Shown: positions 1-12,141, numbered from the stretch's first letter. The stretch is 64,000 nucleotides of DNA from Chlorops oryzae (GCA_020466095.1 CM035807.1:17408985-17472984); one strand, 5' to 3'. The notes: generated by a model not told the origin, from the sequence alone. A program made the numbers and translations.

Positions 1-466
1 TGGTAACATTAGACATGCTTTAAATGTCAGGAATCGGCCTGAAGGCTTCCTCTGCCATGGCAAAAAAAGCGATTGCTTATAATTTTCAATTATACCCTAA
101 CTCTAAAATAAATAAAATAAATGGAATGGAATGGAGGTTTGTAATGAAAGCTTCTCATTGTTCATTGTTTTCCTATCTTCTTTTACCATCGATAAGGTAT
201 TATTTTTTATACGTCTAGACAATTTACAAACACACCAGTTCGATGGTTTCCAAATGAGAAATTAGAAACTCTCTTCGATCGTTGTTTTCTCGATTAAAAA
301 AAGGGAAAAGAAAACATGCGAGGAACAAAGCTAAAGTACATCAATCTTGATGTGATTTATCAGTAGTTCATTTTTCAATTACTTTATGATGCGGTACACC
401 ACAACCATGGACCGTTTCTAGGATCACCATTCTCTATCCGTTTAAGATATTTCGAAAATCTTGAAC

Positions 467-3359
467 TCACTCTTTTGACTTCTCGACATATTTCCGCGAT
501 TCGGAAATGGTTGTATCAATTTTATTGAGAAAATCATTGATACATTTTCGATTCTCTTCTTCCGGTGTCATTGTTGTTGTAACAACCGAGTCCAACGATT
601 TGCTTTGTTTACTACTGCTGGCATTATTGTTATTACCGGAGCCAACTGCAATTTTCAAAATACACAAATTTTAGTGCGAAATTTAAAAGAAAAAAAAAAT
701 ATATATATATAATTCTTTTTACCTCCTCCCCCACTGCCGCCACTGACACCAGCATGATGGTTGTTGAGAACATTAGAATCACTATCTGATTGAAGCATTG
801 ACAACTCGCCGGCAATGGAATACGGCCGGGTTGGTAGGACGCATGTTGGGCGCATGTTTTCATTGAGCGCATGATCGCTGTTCGCCGATGGTATCGTGCT
901 TCTTGAGGCATTCGTCGGCGATGGTGTTGTTGCTGTCGAGTTCGAAATGTCATTTGTTATTGGATTCGATGGCCCATTGAATTTCGATGCTATAAAATTG
1001 ATATTATTCTCTTCGAGTTCGGCCGGATAATAGGGCGATGTCTTCTCAACGGGAACGAGCAGGAATTGACGCAAGAATAAACTGTCAGAAGCGAAAAGAC
1101 GATTGGCACGTCGTATCTGTTCCGTCTGAGTGAAAGAAGTAAACAATACGTTATTATATATCGTAAATTATTTTTTTTTTTAATTTTTCTAAAGGGTGAA
1201 TTGAAAGAATTACATTACTGTGAAAACAATTGAGTGAAAAGTTGATTGATTAATTTTTTTTTTACTATAAATGGAGACAAAGTGTCACCTATTAATGCGA
1301 TTAAGAGGATAATATATTATTGCATAAGATTTCATAAGATAAGCGCATTTTAATGTAACCTTATAGATTGTCAAATGCTTCGTAAAAACCGTAATCTCAT
1401 AAAATGATTTTATTCTCGAAGTTACTCTTTAAAAAAGGGATTAAATTATTCATTGAAAGCATCTAAATTATCGTCAATGAAGGTCTTTAAGGTTGTTTTT
1501 CCTATTCTAAATGACCTCAATAGGTTTAAAAATTCCAAAAATATAACATTTTTCTATTTGGAATTATTTCAAATTAGCAGTGAGAACGCAAACACAAAGA
1601 GTTTCCTGCTCCAAAAGCTACTTGTAAAAACAAAAATCCGCAAAATGTTAAACGTGGAACAAAGGTAAATATTTAATGATTGGCTTTTTTATTTATTTTT
1701 TTTAAAGTTTTTTTATTTGTTTTTTTATCTTTCGAGTTTTTAAATAGAACGGCGTTCGTTAAGGGGAAACTGAGAACGATTTACATATCTTTAGAGTTGA
1801 TGTGTTTGACTGACTAGACATTTAGTTACCACATAATCCGACATTTTTATCAAAGATATGAAGAAGTGAATGCCCTTAATGCTATCGCATACATATTTAT
1901 CTCAATTATCTCGTTGAACGATATGAAAGTAAAACTATCAAATCCTGCAAGCAATCATTTTCTATGGTATTTGCTTTTAACTTTTAATAATTAATGGACT
2001 CTTGACTGTCCGCATAACATCCCTGCAGTAATTATCACTAGTGACTGATTCAATCTGTCACTAGTTCCTCCGTCACCGTCACTAGTGACCAACTGTACCC
2101 GTGCCAATGTATTCTCCTATGGACATTTTGTATGAGCATATGTTCGAGCGGACACCAGTTGACGATTGAACTGGTGATGCTGTAGAGGCAGCTCATTAGC
2201 TATATTACCTAAATAGAAAGCGGCGCGCACGGGGCTCAGATGGCTCAGTGTGAAGAGTCTGGCCTAGCGACCTGGAGACCCGTGTTCGAATCTCGCTCGG
2301 GCGGGTGCCAATTTTTTTTTTTTTTTTTTTTTAAGTGGATAATATTATAGGTGTCTAACAGGCTTAAAAAATTTTTTTTGCGAAAAAATTGGAAAAATGA
2401 AGTTATTGAAAATATAATTCATGAGAATTTTCGCACGAACTGTGAAAGCATTCACGAGAATTCAGAATGGAAACTTTTTTTTCTCTCTTCTCACCCATAA
2501 GAATCCATAAGAATAATCCTCCGAATTTTACAATTTTCCACTTTTTCTCGCCTGCCCTGGGATTCGAACACGAGCCTTCGGATTGATGATCGGACATGCT
2601 AGCCATTACGCTACGGAGCCTTCTGATTCTCGTGCAGCAAATTCATTTAATGAATGCTCAAGAAAATTGAACTGTAGACCTCCTCGTTGACCATGTCTAT
2701 AGAATGACAGTGGTGACGCTGGGGTCAATTTGCCCCGCATTTACTGCAGGGATGGTAGTTCTATCACGATCTCAAGGAGGACAGCTTATTAAAAATTCTA
2801 CACATATGTACTACATTTTTCAAACAAAAAAAAGAAAAATCATGGCAAGTCTTTAATCAATAAATTCAAATTAGGCCAAAGTGGTCGGTACTAGGAAAAA
2901 CTATTTTCAGTTTATGCAAGTCACTTCAGTTTTTGTTGTTGCTCTAATTTCGTGTGTGTGTGTGTGTGTGTGTGTGGGACTCAATGTGGTTAGAAGAGCT
3001 TTTCAAATCAATTGAACACATGCTGAGACTTGCGGATTCCGGTTTACATGTTTCTCAGTTGGAATGATTTTTATAGCGTCTTAAGCGCACAGTGCCCTTC
3101 AAACTTTATAGAATTTAGATTATGTATTTAATGAAGCTATTTATTAATCGAAATAAATACATACCGTGCATCCATATTTCAATGCGATGCCCTGTAGTGT
3201 GTCTGTCTTTTCGATCTCATGACGAATTAACGTATCAGTATTACGTATATGATTGCAGCAGGTGCTCCCGTATTTCTTTAATGATCGCGCCGATTCTCGT
3301 ATTGATTGCTTTTCGTTAAACATGTACTCATCATCCATGTCTGGCACGATTTCATGAAA
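467..3359 (-). CDS. LysM-domain protein, LYSMD1/2 type (three visible exons)
   Basis: The coding path on the minus strand is 3338-3165, 1125-723 and 645-467, which joins in frame to 251 codons plus a TGA at 469-467. Exon A carries a 'KKYGST' motif and the first half of a LysM domain (DTLQGIALKYGC). Exon B completes it (TEQIRRANRLF...FLLVPV), followed by a low-complexity Ser/Asn/Gly linker. Exon C ends in a helical segment (INDFLNKIDTTISESRKYVE). This order, including the C-terminal helix, matches animal LYSMD1/2 proteins, intracellular LysM proteins of uncertain function. Splice sites: donor CACG|GTATGT and acceptor CTCAG at 1126 (phase 0, about 2.0-kb intron holding an inserted repeat); donor GGAG|GTAAAA at 723/722 and acceptor TTGCAG at 646 (phase 1, 77-bp intron). 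Exon A is preceded by a strong pyrimidine tract and an AG at 3361-3360 and stays open to 3359. The start is therefore either the ATG at 3338 (MDDEYMF) or lies in an unseen upstream exon. Confidence 0.87.
2018..2754. mobile_element. Inverted-repeat element carrying two opposed tRNA-like modules
   Basis: A perfect 14-bp inverted repeat CATCCCTGCAGTAA occurs at 2018-2031 and, as its reverse complement, at 2741-2754. Inside are two RNA polymerase III-like modules. One is on the plus strand at about 2228-2312, with an A-box-like GGCTCAGTG, B box GTTCGAATC, and then a run of about 22 T. The other is on the minus strand at about 2618-2550, with TAGCGTAATGGCTAGC and B box GTTCGAATCCC. The left part has palindromes of the TCACTAGTGA type at about 2036-2085. 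No clear target-site duplication is visible. It could be a MITE that acquired two SINE heads, or two opposed SINE insertions flanked by a chance repeat. Confidence 0.55.
2952..2976. repeat. (GT)n microsatellite
   Basis: About 12 uninterrupted GT dinucleotides lie inside the LysM-gene intron. It is an ordinary dinucleotide repeat. Confidence 0.9.
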
Positions 3360-3770
3360 CTATCGAAATAGAAAAAAAGAAAAGAAAAAATAATTATTAC
3401 TACAAAATTCAATAACGAAAAAAAAAAAAAATTAAAAAATTGTCAAATTATAGTCACGCAAGTCACACCTCTATTAAAATCTACTGCAATTTGCAATCCA
3501 GTGACATCATAGAACGACGCCTTAGTGTAGCATAATTATTTATTGAAGTATATTCATGTAATTTTAGAAGAAGAAAAAAAAAAACTAAAGATCGTCTAAA
3601 TTTGTCTCGGAAAGCGCAGCAAGCCAACTGTTTTGCTCAGATTCGAACAAACAACTGTCGAGCAAGTGTAGATAATGGGAGCAATTGAAAGCGTCTTAAA
3701 TGTGGACCGCAGAACGTCGTGCTGTGAGGAGCATTTTTGAAAATTCTATATAAGAAAATATATACATATA

Positions 3771-3918
3771 CAGGGTGTCCACGGAGTTTTCTGCATTATA
3801 TTAATACACGATAGCTTATTTTTTTTTGTCTAAAATGTACCGTTATTGAGTTATAGTTTTCAAAGTGCTTTAGCTCAAAGTGTATTAAAAAAATGCAGAA
3901 AATTCCGTGGACACCCTG
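3771..3918. mobile_element. Tc1/mariner-type MITE with 27-bp ends, TA-flanked
   Basis: This 148-bp palindromic element begins CAGGGTGTCCACGGA. The terminal 27 bases at 3771-3797 and 3892-3918 match as reverse complements at 26 of 27 positions. TA dinucleotides flank both ends (3769-3770, 3919-3920), as expected for Tc1/mariner insertion. The interior has no open frame, so it is a non-autonomous element. It lies just upstream of the visible 5' exon of the LysM gene. Confidence 0.82.
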
Positions 3919-4917
3919 TATATATATATATATATATATTGTAACTGCGGTCGGGAAAACAAAGTTGAGTTCCTAATTGTTATGCACATTTTTTAAAATT
4001 TATTTGCCCCACTTGTATTCGTAAAAACGCAAGCTGCACGAGAATGAAACGTTAATTTTAATTTGCTAAAACTAAAATATTGTGCAGTAAAAGGTCAGCG
4101 GTCGATTTCTTTTTTGGAATTGACTTATATTTAATTAAGTTTATGTATTTCCTTTTGAAAATTATATACATTACAATTTATAACGTCTTTAGCAATATAT
4201 ATTTCTTCAAAAGAGACACAACTCTAAAATTTTAAAACTATACTAAATTTATAAGAGTTATTGGTTTTGAACATGAGAAGAATTATTTCAAATTTTTATG
4301 GAAAACAATTAATTTTTGAATTGTGTCACTTTTGAAGAAAATTTATGATATATTATGCTATCTACTTTCTCCGCTTAAAACTTAAAAATAGAAAGAGAAA
4401 AAATGGAAATTCGATCGTTTGAACTTAGTTTATCGTTTAACTGTTAGGTCAATTAAAAGGGAAATATTTGGTGCGTTTAGATTATTTACATTGTCGGATA
4501 AGTTTATGAATAACAATAAGAAAATAAGCGTATATAAATCACTTTAAAAAAGTACTTATTTACTTATTATAAATGAAAAAAAAACTTATTTACATTTAAA
4601 TTCGACTTAATCAGTTTTGCTTTTCAAAGACGAATTCCATTACAAACGGATTCATCTGCCAATAGCTCCGATTTCGATTGCAACAACAACTTACCTAAGT
4701 AAATCGAAATTAACTGTAAATATTTTTACATTGCAACAATTTAATTTCACGATATTAACAATGTTCGTATTTACTCAAAGATAGGGATGTCGTTGGAACA
4801 TCGATGCATCGAAAATATCGATGTTTTTGTACTCGGCGTAGACGCTATTTACACGTTGAGACATTTCGATAACGAAACACACTTTTTGTTGGATAGAGGC
4901 AATTTGCACGTTAAGAC

Positions 4918-5433
4918 CAGGGTTGGAACTTTACTGCAATTGCAGTAGATCTACTGGGTTTTTTTTTTTAATTTTTGACATCTACTGCGATTTTCGTCCC
5001 TGGTGTCACTCGATTTTTTTTTTGTCAAACAAAACTCCTAACGATAACTACCAAAAAAGTACCAATTTTGGTTATACATTCTCAACACCGCAATTCTATT
5101 TGTAACAAAGATATTATTGTTGTCCTTGTTTAACATCTTGCATTTTCCATTTAAGCTTATATGTCGCGATATAAATAGTTTGAAAGCTGATATGTATAAC
5201 AGAAAAAAATCTTGTCAAAAATGCACATTGGAAGACGCGCAATATGGAGAAATATTTACATGAAATGTACTTTTTGTTTATGTTTTCTTTTTATTTGAAA
5301 AGAATAAAATATATTTTTGTTATAAAAAAAAAACGGATTTGTAATGGTTTTTTTTTTACTGCGCAAAATTCAAATCTACTGCCCTTTTTTGTTAAAGCTG
5401 CTGCACTTTCTTCTTCGCCAAGTTTCAACCCTG
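4918..5433. mobile_element. hAT-type MITE, 8-bp TSD GTTAAGAC
   Basis: The ends are CAGGGTTGGAACTT and, inverted at the right, CAGGGTTGAAACTT (13 of 14). The 8-bp direct repeat GTTAAGAC lies at 4910-4917 and 5434-5441. The CAGGG terminus and 8-bp TSD fit the hAT superfamily. Near the left end is ACTGCAATTGCAGTAGATCTACTG, which resembles the subterminal sequence of the element at 27726-28293, so the two belong to one family. No transposase is encoded. A short stretch beginning ACATTTCGATAA is present on both outer sides (4860 and 5440), showing that the target was itself a small duplication. Confidence 0.85.
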
Positions 5434-5688
5434 GTTAAGACATTTCGATAATGAAACACACTTTTTGTGGGCTAGGGACGCACGGGGATGTGGTATGGGA
5501 GCGTTTTTCTCTCTTCCCCCTGCCTTCTTTGCCTTTGCGAAAATTTGTTTCATTATCGAAATGTTTTGGCGTATTGCATGTACTCGATAGACATCAATAT
5601 GCGACGATAATGTGAGTCTCAACAGTGATTGTGGAAATTGTTGAAACTTGTCCTGGAGCAGAATGTGCAGATTTTTGCAGATAGTGGC

Positions 5689-6046
5689 CAGCGGCAGCTT
5701 AGAGTGTCATGGGGCCCGGGGCTTATATAGTGATGGGGCCCCCTGATGCTCTATTTGAAATAAGGAATAACTGAACAAGGCAATTTAAGTTCAAGATGAG
5801 TTATTAGTACAATAAAGTTCTTTCAAAGGAGTGAACAATAAAGGAAACAATTTATATAAGAGCCCTTGATTTTGAAAGTGGTATAAGTCAAAAATTTTAT
5901 TAATATATCAATATAATTAATTTTTAAAATTTAAAGCAATTTTACTCGAAAAATATTTTGATGATATTTTATTTGGACGCTCGGGGCCCGTTGCCATTTG
6001 GACCCCGAGCTATAGCCCCAGCTAGCCCTACCTTAATCCGCCACTG
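5689..6046. mobile_element. hAT-type MITE, 8-bp TSD ATAGTGGC
   Basis: The left end CAGCGGCAGCTTAGAGT and the inverted right end CAGTGGCGGATTAAGGT match at 12 of 17 positions. Perfect 8-bp direct repeats ATAGTGGC lie at 5681-5688 and 6047-6054. GC-rich subterminal blocks (GGGGCCCGGGGC near the left, CGGGGCCCG near the right) surround an AT-rich core. CAGNG ends plus an 8-bp duplication fit hAT. There is no coding capacity. Confidence 0.82.
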
Positions 6047-6054
6047 ATAGTGGC

Positions 6055-7450
6055 ATCCCAGCTTTAGTAGATATCCTCGAAATTGAGCGAATTTTCAGCT
6101 TACGTGGATATGAAAATATTTATTATATTTAATTTGAGTCATCGAAAAATTATTTACCCTTTTAAATAGCTAATTAGTATCAAGACTTTATAAAGACGTT
6201 AGTATAGGAAAAAAAAAACTTGAATCGTGTGTATTTTCCTAATTTGAAATTAGTTGACTAAACAAATAATCCCGTTTTTTCCATACATGATTTATGAAAT
6301 TTCCCCTATAGAATATCAAACAAATTTCAGTTGATGTCAATAAAAATATAAGTACCGTTAATTAAGCCTACGAAAATAAAGTTTTTTTTTGGGGGGAAAA
6401 AATACCTTAATCAATTGTTTTTTATGCTAATGAGCAAATACATTCTTCGCACGCTCCGGTTTAGTAGATTTTCGGGAAATTCCATTACTTACAGAACCAT
6501 AAACAAATTGCAAACAATTAAAAAGCAATTTCACTGGTAAACATATTTATTTCTTTAATTGCTGACATATTGGATTCAGAAAAATAAGGTGTGAACCCGT
6601 TCGTTTTCATTGCTCCTGAACTTGAACGTTGTTTTCAAAATAATTCCAAAAACTGGGCACGTCATGCATAAGACTATTCTAAGCTATCGATCCATTTTGA
6701 TAAGAGTGCTTATCATTTTAATACCTACAATACCTTTTCGGCAAATGAGCTTATCAACTTCAAAAAAAAAAAAGGAAAATTTAGGGTATTCCAAAACTCT
6801 TTATCAGCTTTTGAGATTTGTTATAAATTGCTCAAATCTGAGATTTTAATTTAAGCCTTTTTTTTTATTAATGAGTTCGAGAGAAGAAATTGAGATATTT
6901 ATTAATTAACTTCGAGTGACAGTTTTGTTTTTATTATTTATATTCCTGTTATTTATAATTGGTTTTCAAAATTGGTGCCGAAGTTCTTTTGAACTTGAAA
7001 TCAACATTGAATCAATCGTCTACACCGACATAAGCCTGTTTGATTTAAATTGAAATAAATACTTGCAAGGCTTTACAATTCAATTGTACTTAATCCTATT
7101 TGTTCTACTTCGAAGCATTTGAATATTAAAACAGAAAATTCGATAAAAAAATTTTCAAATTAACAAATTCCCTGCCCGATTTAGTATTGCATGTGAAATT
7201 GATGACTTGAAAATAAGTACCCTTCAATATAAAACGTAAAAATACTTAAAAAAAAAAATATAATCAATCGTTCGATAAAGTTCACGGTTGAAGCAATCAG
7301 CTGTAATTACTCTTCGATGATTGATTCACTTGAAATATTTCGATTGTTTGTTGATCGCAGACGATCGATGAAATCAGTATTACTACTTATCCATTGCATC
7401 GTTGGAGATTAATTATCTCTCTTCAATTATAATTGATAATTATCAGTAGG
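6055..7450. other. AT-rich non-coding stretch
   Basis: I see no exon, RNA gene or bounded repeat here. Short frames such as 6610-6849 have low-complexity AT-driven composition and no splice context. Confidence 0.6.
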
Positions 7451-7468
7451 TCTTTGAATATTTAGTAT

Positions 7469-7940
7469 TTAAAACCATGGTAAAGCCATGGTTGAGCCTG
7501 TTAGACATCCGCAGGGGGAATCATTATGATTTTCGGGATTGGCGATCCCGCGGACCCCAGCCAAATGTCCACCAATACATGATTCGGGTATGGAGTCAAA
7601 TTGGAAGTGCAGGAGCTTTTTGCTCACAATGGTGGGGCTGTGGTATCTATGAAGTGAGGATAGTACCGGAACTCGACCCAAGTTCGCCGACTCGGTCCAT
7701 GCCCACTTATCAGACAAAATGGGTACACTGTCGTTTGTGAAGTGCAGTGGAAACTTTTTGTGAAACAATTTGTAAAAGCTCTTTACTTGACAAGTGAGGC
7801 AGCACCTTTTTTTTCGCGGGTGGGGCGTGTGAATCCATCATGAACCATCAGTAAGGACGTCGCCATACCGTGTGCCGATATACCGGCCAAACACCATACC
7901 TTTCCTCTCCATGGATTTATTCCTCCCCGGAACTGTTTTC
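7469..7940. other. GC-richer block of unknown origin, possible old element
   Basis: This block is clearly richer in GC and more complex than its flanks. It contains overlapping open frames on both strands (plus 7477-7740, minus 7768-7469) that share the same bases, so at most one could be real. It starts with a CCATGGTAAAGCCATGG palindrome. Neither product is recognised. No terminal repeats or splice sites were found. It may be a relic of a retrotransposon or an untranslated gene region. Confidence 0.3.
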
Positions 7941-8810
7941 GCATTACTTCTGAAGTGATTTAACATACATTGCCCAAATTTAAATAAAAATACTATTGAT
8001 AGTGATTACGTAAACAAATACATTTTATATTAAGTACCAAAGTCCGTTATGCCAATTTCAAGTGACGGTCTTTGTTCTCCAAAATCTCTAGTGCTCTTAC
8101 CCAACAAAATTGAATTTTCAAGTTCAAAAAGAGGTCATACCCAGAAGCCCTCCTCTTCCTATCTCCATTGATCTTCGAAATTCAAAGACGAACCTGTTTC
8201 AGTAATCGATTAAATTGTTATTGTTTTGATTTTTCGATATTTTTTTTTTTTTAATTCTCGTTATAACATTTACTGTGTTTTTGTTTACCATTCTAAACAG
8301 TTCTCATTTTTAATTACTAATACTAAGTCAAAATATTGCTCTTAGATCATATGCGGTAAATTCGTGTTTTTGTTTTATTATTATTATTTTTTTCTAAACG
8401 TAATCAGCAGGAGAAAAAAAGATAAGATTTATAGTTCATTTCATTTCGTTCTCGTCAAAATTTCACCCTTTCATAATACAGTCAGTAGACACATTATTTT
8501 TTTTGTGTTTTCTCTAAATTTAAGTTATTAACGGAAGTCGGTCGAAAGCCTTGAGAAATGGAAAAGTGCTGTGCGCTATTTTTGATATAAAAGAATTCTT
8601 TTCGAGCTTTCGTTGAAGGAACATTTTCAATTATGCGGGGCTGGAGTGTGTTTTCAATGGCAAAACAATGGCGATAAGATTTTTATGAGGCATTGAACGT
8701 CTTTCTTCGAACATTAGAAGAAGGCGATAGCATGTACGAATCGTCCGTCCTTCTGTTTCTTGTACATACATAATTACACTTGTGGTAGTTCAGCTTTGAG
8801 GATGGCAGAA

Positions 8811-9025
8811 AGTGTAAGGTCGGACTTAGCCTCGTAGGTAACAAGTGTGAGGCCAGACTTAGCAACAAGTGTAAGGCCAGACTTAGTCTCGTTGGCAACA
8901 AGTGTGAGGCCAGACTTAGTCTCGTTGGCAGCGAGTGTAAGGCCACACTTAGTCTCGTTGGCAGCCAGTGTGAGGCCAGACTTAGGCTCGTTGGCACAAG
9001 TGTAAGGCCAGACTTGGCAAACGTG
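8811..9025. repeat. 33-bp minisatellite, about 7 units
   Basis: The unit is of the form AGTGTGAGGCCAGACTTAGT followed by CTCGTTGGCAAC. Full 33-bp units are adjacent from 8868 to about 8966; one unit is shortened to 24 bp (minus 9) and one is 32 bp. Because 33 and 24 are multiples of three, frames stay open on the minus strand with an 11-residue repeat (ETKSGLTLAAN-like), but two minus-strand frames are open at once. That argues for a non-coding tandem repeat. Confidence 0.85.
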
Positions 9026-10615
9026 AAGCAACGCTGCGAAATCTTGTGATAAGGATTTCATTTCGTTGACAAAAGTTCTTTACCGAACAGGCCCCGATTT
9101 AAGGCCAGACAAATGCGCAGATCGACACTATGAGGGTCGATAATTCCACATTGATAAGCGAAAACCGAAACCCATTAGTGCCGACATAGGGGCGGCAAAT
9201 ATTTCTTTTTTTTGCCCAGAGCAGCAGAAAAGCTAGATCGAGCGCTCCCACTCAAACTTGTAGTTTTTTTTTTATTTAAAAGGAGTAAAGAAATTAATTA
9301 TTTTTGAAATATTGTATTTATGGCCACATGGGAATTTTAAAATGACCAAAGAAAATTGCGTTTTTAAAATTCAAAAATTCAAAAGCAAAAATTAAAATAA
9401 ATTTTTCAAATTGTTCGCAGTCCATTCGGTATGGCAGCTATGCTGGCTTTTAATTTGAAAGCTTGTCTAATTGTGTTTTAATTATCCGATTGAAGATTTT
9501 AGATTTAAAAAAAAAAATCAATAGAAAAATTATTGAAAAGCGTCATTACTCACTGGAAGTGCTTGCGAAAATTCTCAGTAGTGCCTTTCTTGTATTATTA
9601 TTTTATCGTTGGGGATTTGAAGTGATTGATTTTTCAGTATTGAGTCATATTGAAAAATTTCGTCATTGGAATCACGTTCTAGTGTTCACAGTTTCGCTTC
9701 TTTAATGTCAATGCCAAGTATGAAAGGGACGTAGTTGAGTAGAAAATATCAGAGGGATTTAAAACATTGTCCTACAGGTCACACCCGTCAGAGTCTTTTT
9801 ACGGTCTTCCTGAGCAGAAATCATATTATTTCGGTGCTTAAGTGTTGTTAAGCATATTCAAAATATGACATCCTTGAAAACTTCATCCATTTTTATTAAA
9901 TTTTTTATATTTATGAACCTAAACCCCAAAAACGTGACTGTCACGGTTGTTATCATCACAATGGAATTCTTTTCCACGGTGTGACAGTTCATGTAGGACC
10001 TCAACTTGCTGCATAATTAGCCCTTCCATTCTTCTCTCGGTCTTGCTTTTTATTTCCAATGGTTTATTCCGCCTTTTTTATATACTAGAAAAATAATACC
10101 CTTATTCCACTGGACAGGCAATTTTTTCCATTCCCATATATTGTCTATAATTCGATGCATTTCATTTCCGATTTCTTCGCGTCCACATAAAAATTATCCG
10201 AATTAGTGTTCCTTTGGGGTCTTGAAATCCGAAAACCAACCTCGCGAACTTTCAGTCTCCCAAAGAGCATCGCAAGAAGCTTCTTCGTTAGATCTGAAGT
10301 TTTTATGGCCTAATTTCCAAGATGATTATTTAACGGAAGCTCGAGTAGAAGTCTCGCTGTTTACCATCGTAACTTTTTATTATAGCTTCATTTTCTTATT
10401 ATTTTTATTATTTGGAATAATACTTTATACTTTATTCGAGCACGTTTTTCATCCAAGATAAATCCGAGACATGCGTTTTGATATTTTAATATTTTTTTTA
10501 ATAATAATAAAAAAAAGAAAGCACACATTTGAACACAATGAAGATAAATGAAATGCGAGAGAAAAAAATACAAAGCCCTGATTATATCATACGTCACTCC
10601 GCCAATTGGAGAATA

Positions 10616-11110
10616 CAGTGAACTCTCCAAAGCTCGAACATTCAGAAAATTGAACACAATTTTTCCATTCATTATTCGAAGAAAATTCAATCAAAATTTG
10701 GTGGCTCTAAGACTCGACAAAATTTTCAATATATTGTAATGAAAAACGCTTTGGAATCAAATTTTTTGAATTTTTTTTAGCCACTAATTTGAAACATAGG
10801 GGGTATTCACAAGGAATATGGAGTTGTGAGACTTCGGAATATTTTCGATTGTAATGCGTCACGCAATGGGGGAAAAAACGCCCGTTTTCACATATTCATT
10901 CAAAAATAACTATATTTTCAACTAATCCGTAGAAACCGGGGTTTTTTCCTCCAGTGCGTGACGAATTAATATCGAAAATATTCCGACACAATTCCATATT
11001 CCCTGTGAATACCCCTAATATTTGATCAAAAATACATTCGAAAAGTCATAAAATTCGTTAGCTCGAAATTCGGCTCATTTTAATTAGTTGGAGTTTTCGA
11101 GCGATCACTG
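10616..11110. mobile_element. TA-flanked MITE interrupted by a nested foldback
   Basis: The left end CAGTGAACTCTCCAAAGCTC and the inverted right end (CAGTGATCGCTCGAAAACTC) are similar, with TA at 10614-10615 and 11111-11112. The TA duplication and CAGTG ends fit a Tc1/mariner-type MITE. The middle is occupied by the foldback at 10800-11015, leaving about 280 bp of original sequence. Confidence 0.65.
10800..11015. mobile_element. Foldback MITE (GGGGTATTCACA ends)
   Basis: This is a long inverted repeat. GGGGTATTCACAAGGAATAT at the left mirrors ATTCCCTGTGAATACCCC at the right, and pairing continues inward through GGAATATTTTCGAT and TGCGTCACGCA/TGCGTGACG. The whole element could fold into one hairpin. 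A half copy lacking the left arm is at about 11808-11876 (TGCGTGACGAATTAAAATCG...GTGAATACCCC). Confidence 0.8.
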
Positions 11111-11807
11111 TAATCTCCAATTCGTATGTGCTTGAGCTCGCGGGGTAGCCAAAAGACACGCAGACACACGATCAGAGGATCGAGAAAAGGTAATTGTCTC
11201 TTCTGTCAGCCTCGTGCGCTGAACGAATTCTCTTCTAATATTATTCATTTCGCATCAGTACTCGTATTTATTTACAACCAAGCCACTTGAGCATATATAT
11301 AAACACATAATTATACTGTTAACCGATTAAATAGCATTCGAAATAATTCTTTGTTGTCGCAGAGCATGAACGGCTCAGCGAGTACAGCAATCAAAATGAA
11401 AATTTGAATTAAAAAAAAAAAAGAAGCAGGAATGAGTAGGAGAATAAAATAGAATTCTTAATATTTATGAAGAAAAAAAAAATAAAACCCGAGGCTATGG
11501 AGAATTTTGTGATCGTGACAGGCAATACCGAAGCCTCGCTCGGAACTCGAGAAACTTTTCTAAAAATAAAATCCAAATTAATAAATAAACAAATGGAATT
11601 GAAACGATAAAGATTTGCTGCAACGGTAGCAGTTTTCCCCCCCCCCCCCCTTTTCTTTTCAGTTTTGTCTAAAGAGGGAATGCAAATTTTTTGAAATGAT
11701 CACGAAATTCATCGATTTTTTTAAGCAATCAAACTTCGCGGTTTTTGTAAACAAAGAAGATGGTACGATTACAGTTAGTTTCAAAAAATTAGTGAAAACC
11801 TGGTATT

Positions 11808-11877
11808 TTCCCCCCCGTGCGTGACGAATTAAAATCGAAACTATTCCGACAGAATTTCAACTTCTTTGTGAATACCC
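11808..11877. mobile_element. Half copy of the GGGGTATTCACA foldback
   Basis: The sequence GTGCGTGACGAATTAAAATC...TTTGTGAATACCCC corresponds to the right arm of the foldback at 10800-11015. No left arm is present nearby, so it is a truncated copy. Confidence 0.65.
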
Positions 11878-12141
11878 CAACTATATCGCTTTCTTATTTC
11901 AGGTCCGCTGAGAGAAATGCAAGCCCCAGGGAAAAGGGTGGAACTACAACAAACCGCTGCCATTTTGTTTTAGGAAAGCTCGAACCGTAATTTCAATAAT
12001 CTCCTTCATTCGGAGTTCTCGGAAGGTAAGAAAGCATCCTTTGGATTTAACGGGATAAAAATGTTCTAGTGATGCCAACTCCAATTCACTAACAGTAGGT
12101 ACACCATTTTTTTTTTTTTTTTTAATTTTTCTGCTTCCTAG

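Larger units (their letters stand above)
1126..3164 (-). other. Intron of the LysM-domain gene
   Basis: This is intron sequence between exon A and exon B of the minus-strand LysM gene. It is AT-rich, contains the inverted-repeat element at 2018-2754 and a (GT)n tract at 2952-2976, and shows no convincing additional exon. Open frames at 1453-1668 and 2403-2606 have no coding character. Confidence 0.75.

Noticed and set aside
2228..2618. Two functional tRNA genes
   Set aside because: B boxes are good but acceptor and anticodon stems do not pair convincingly; both lie inside an inverted-repeat element and are better read as tRNA-derived heads.
8811..9025. CRISPR-like array
   Set aside because: Units are directly adjacent with no unique spacers, in a eukaryotic sequence; it is a minisatellite.
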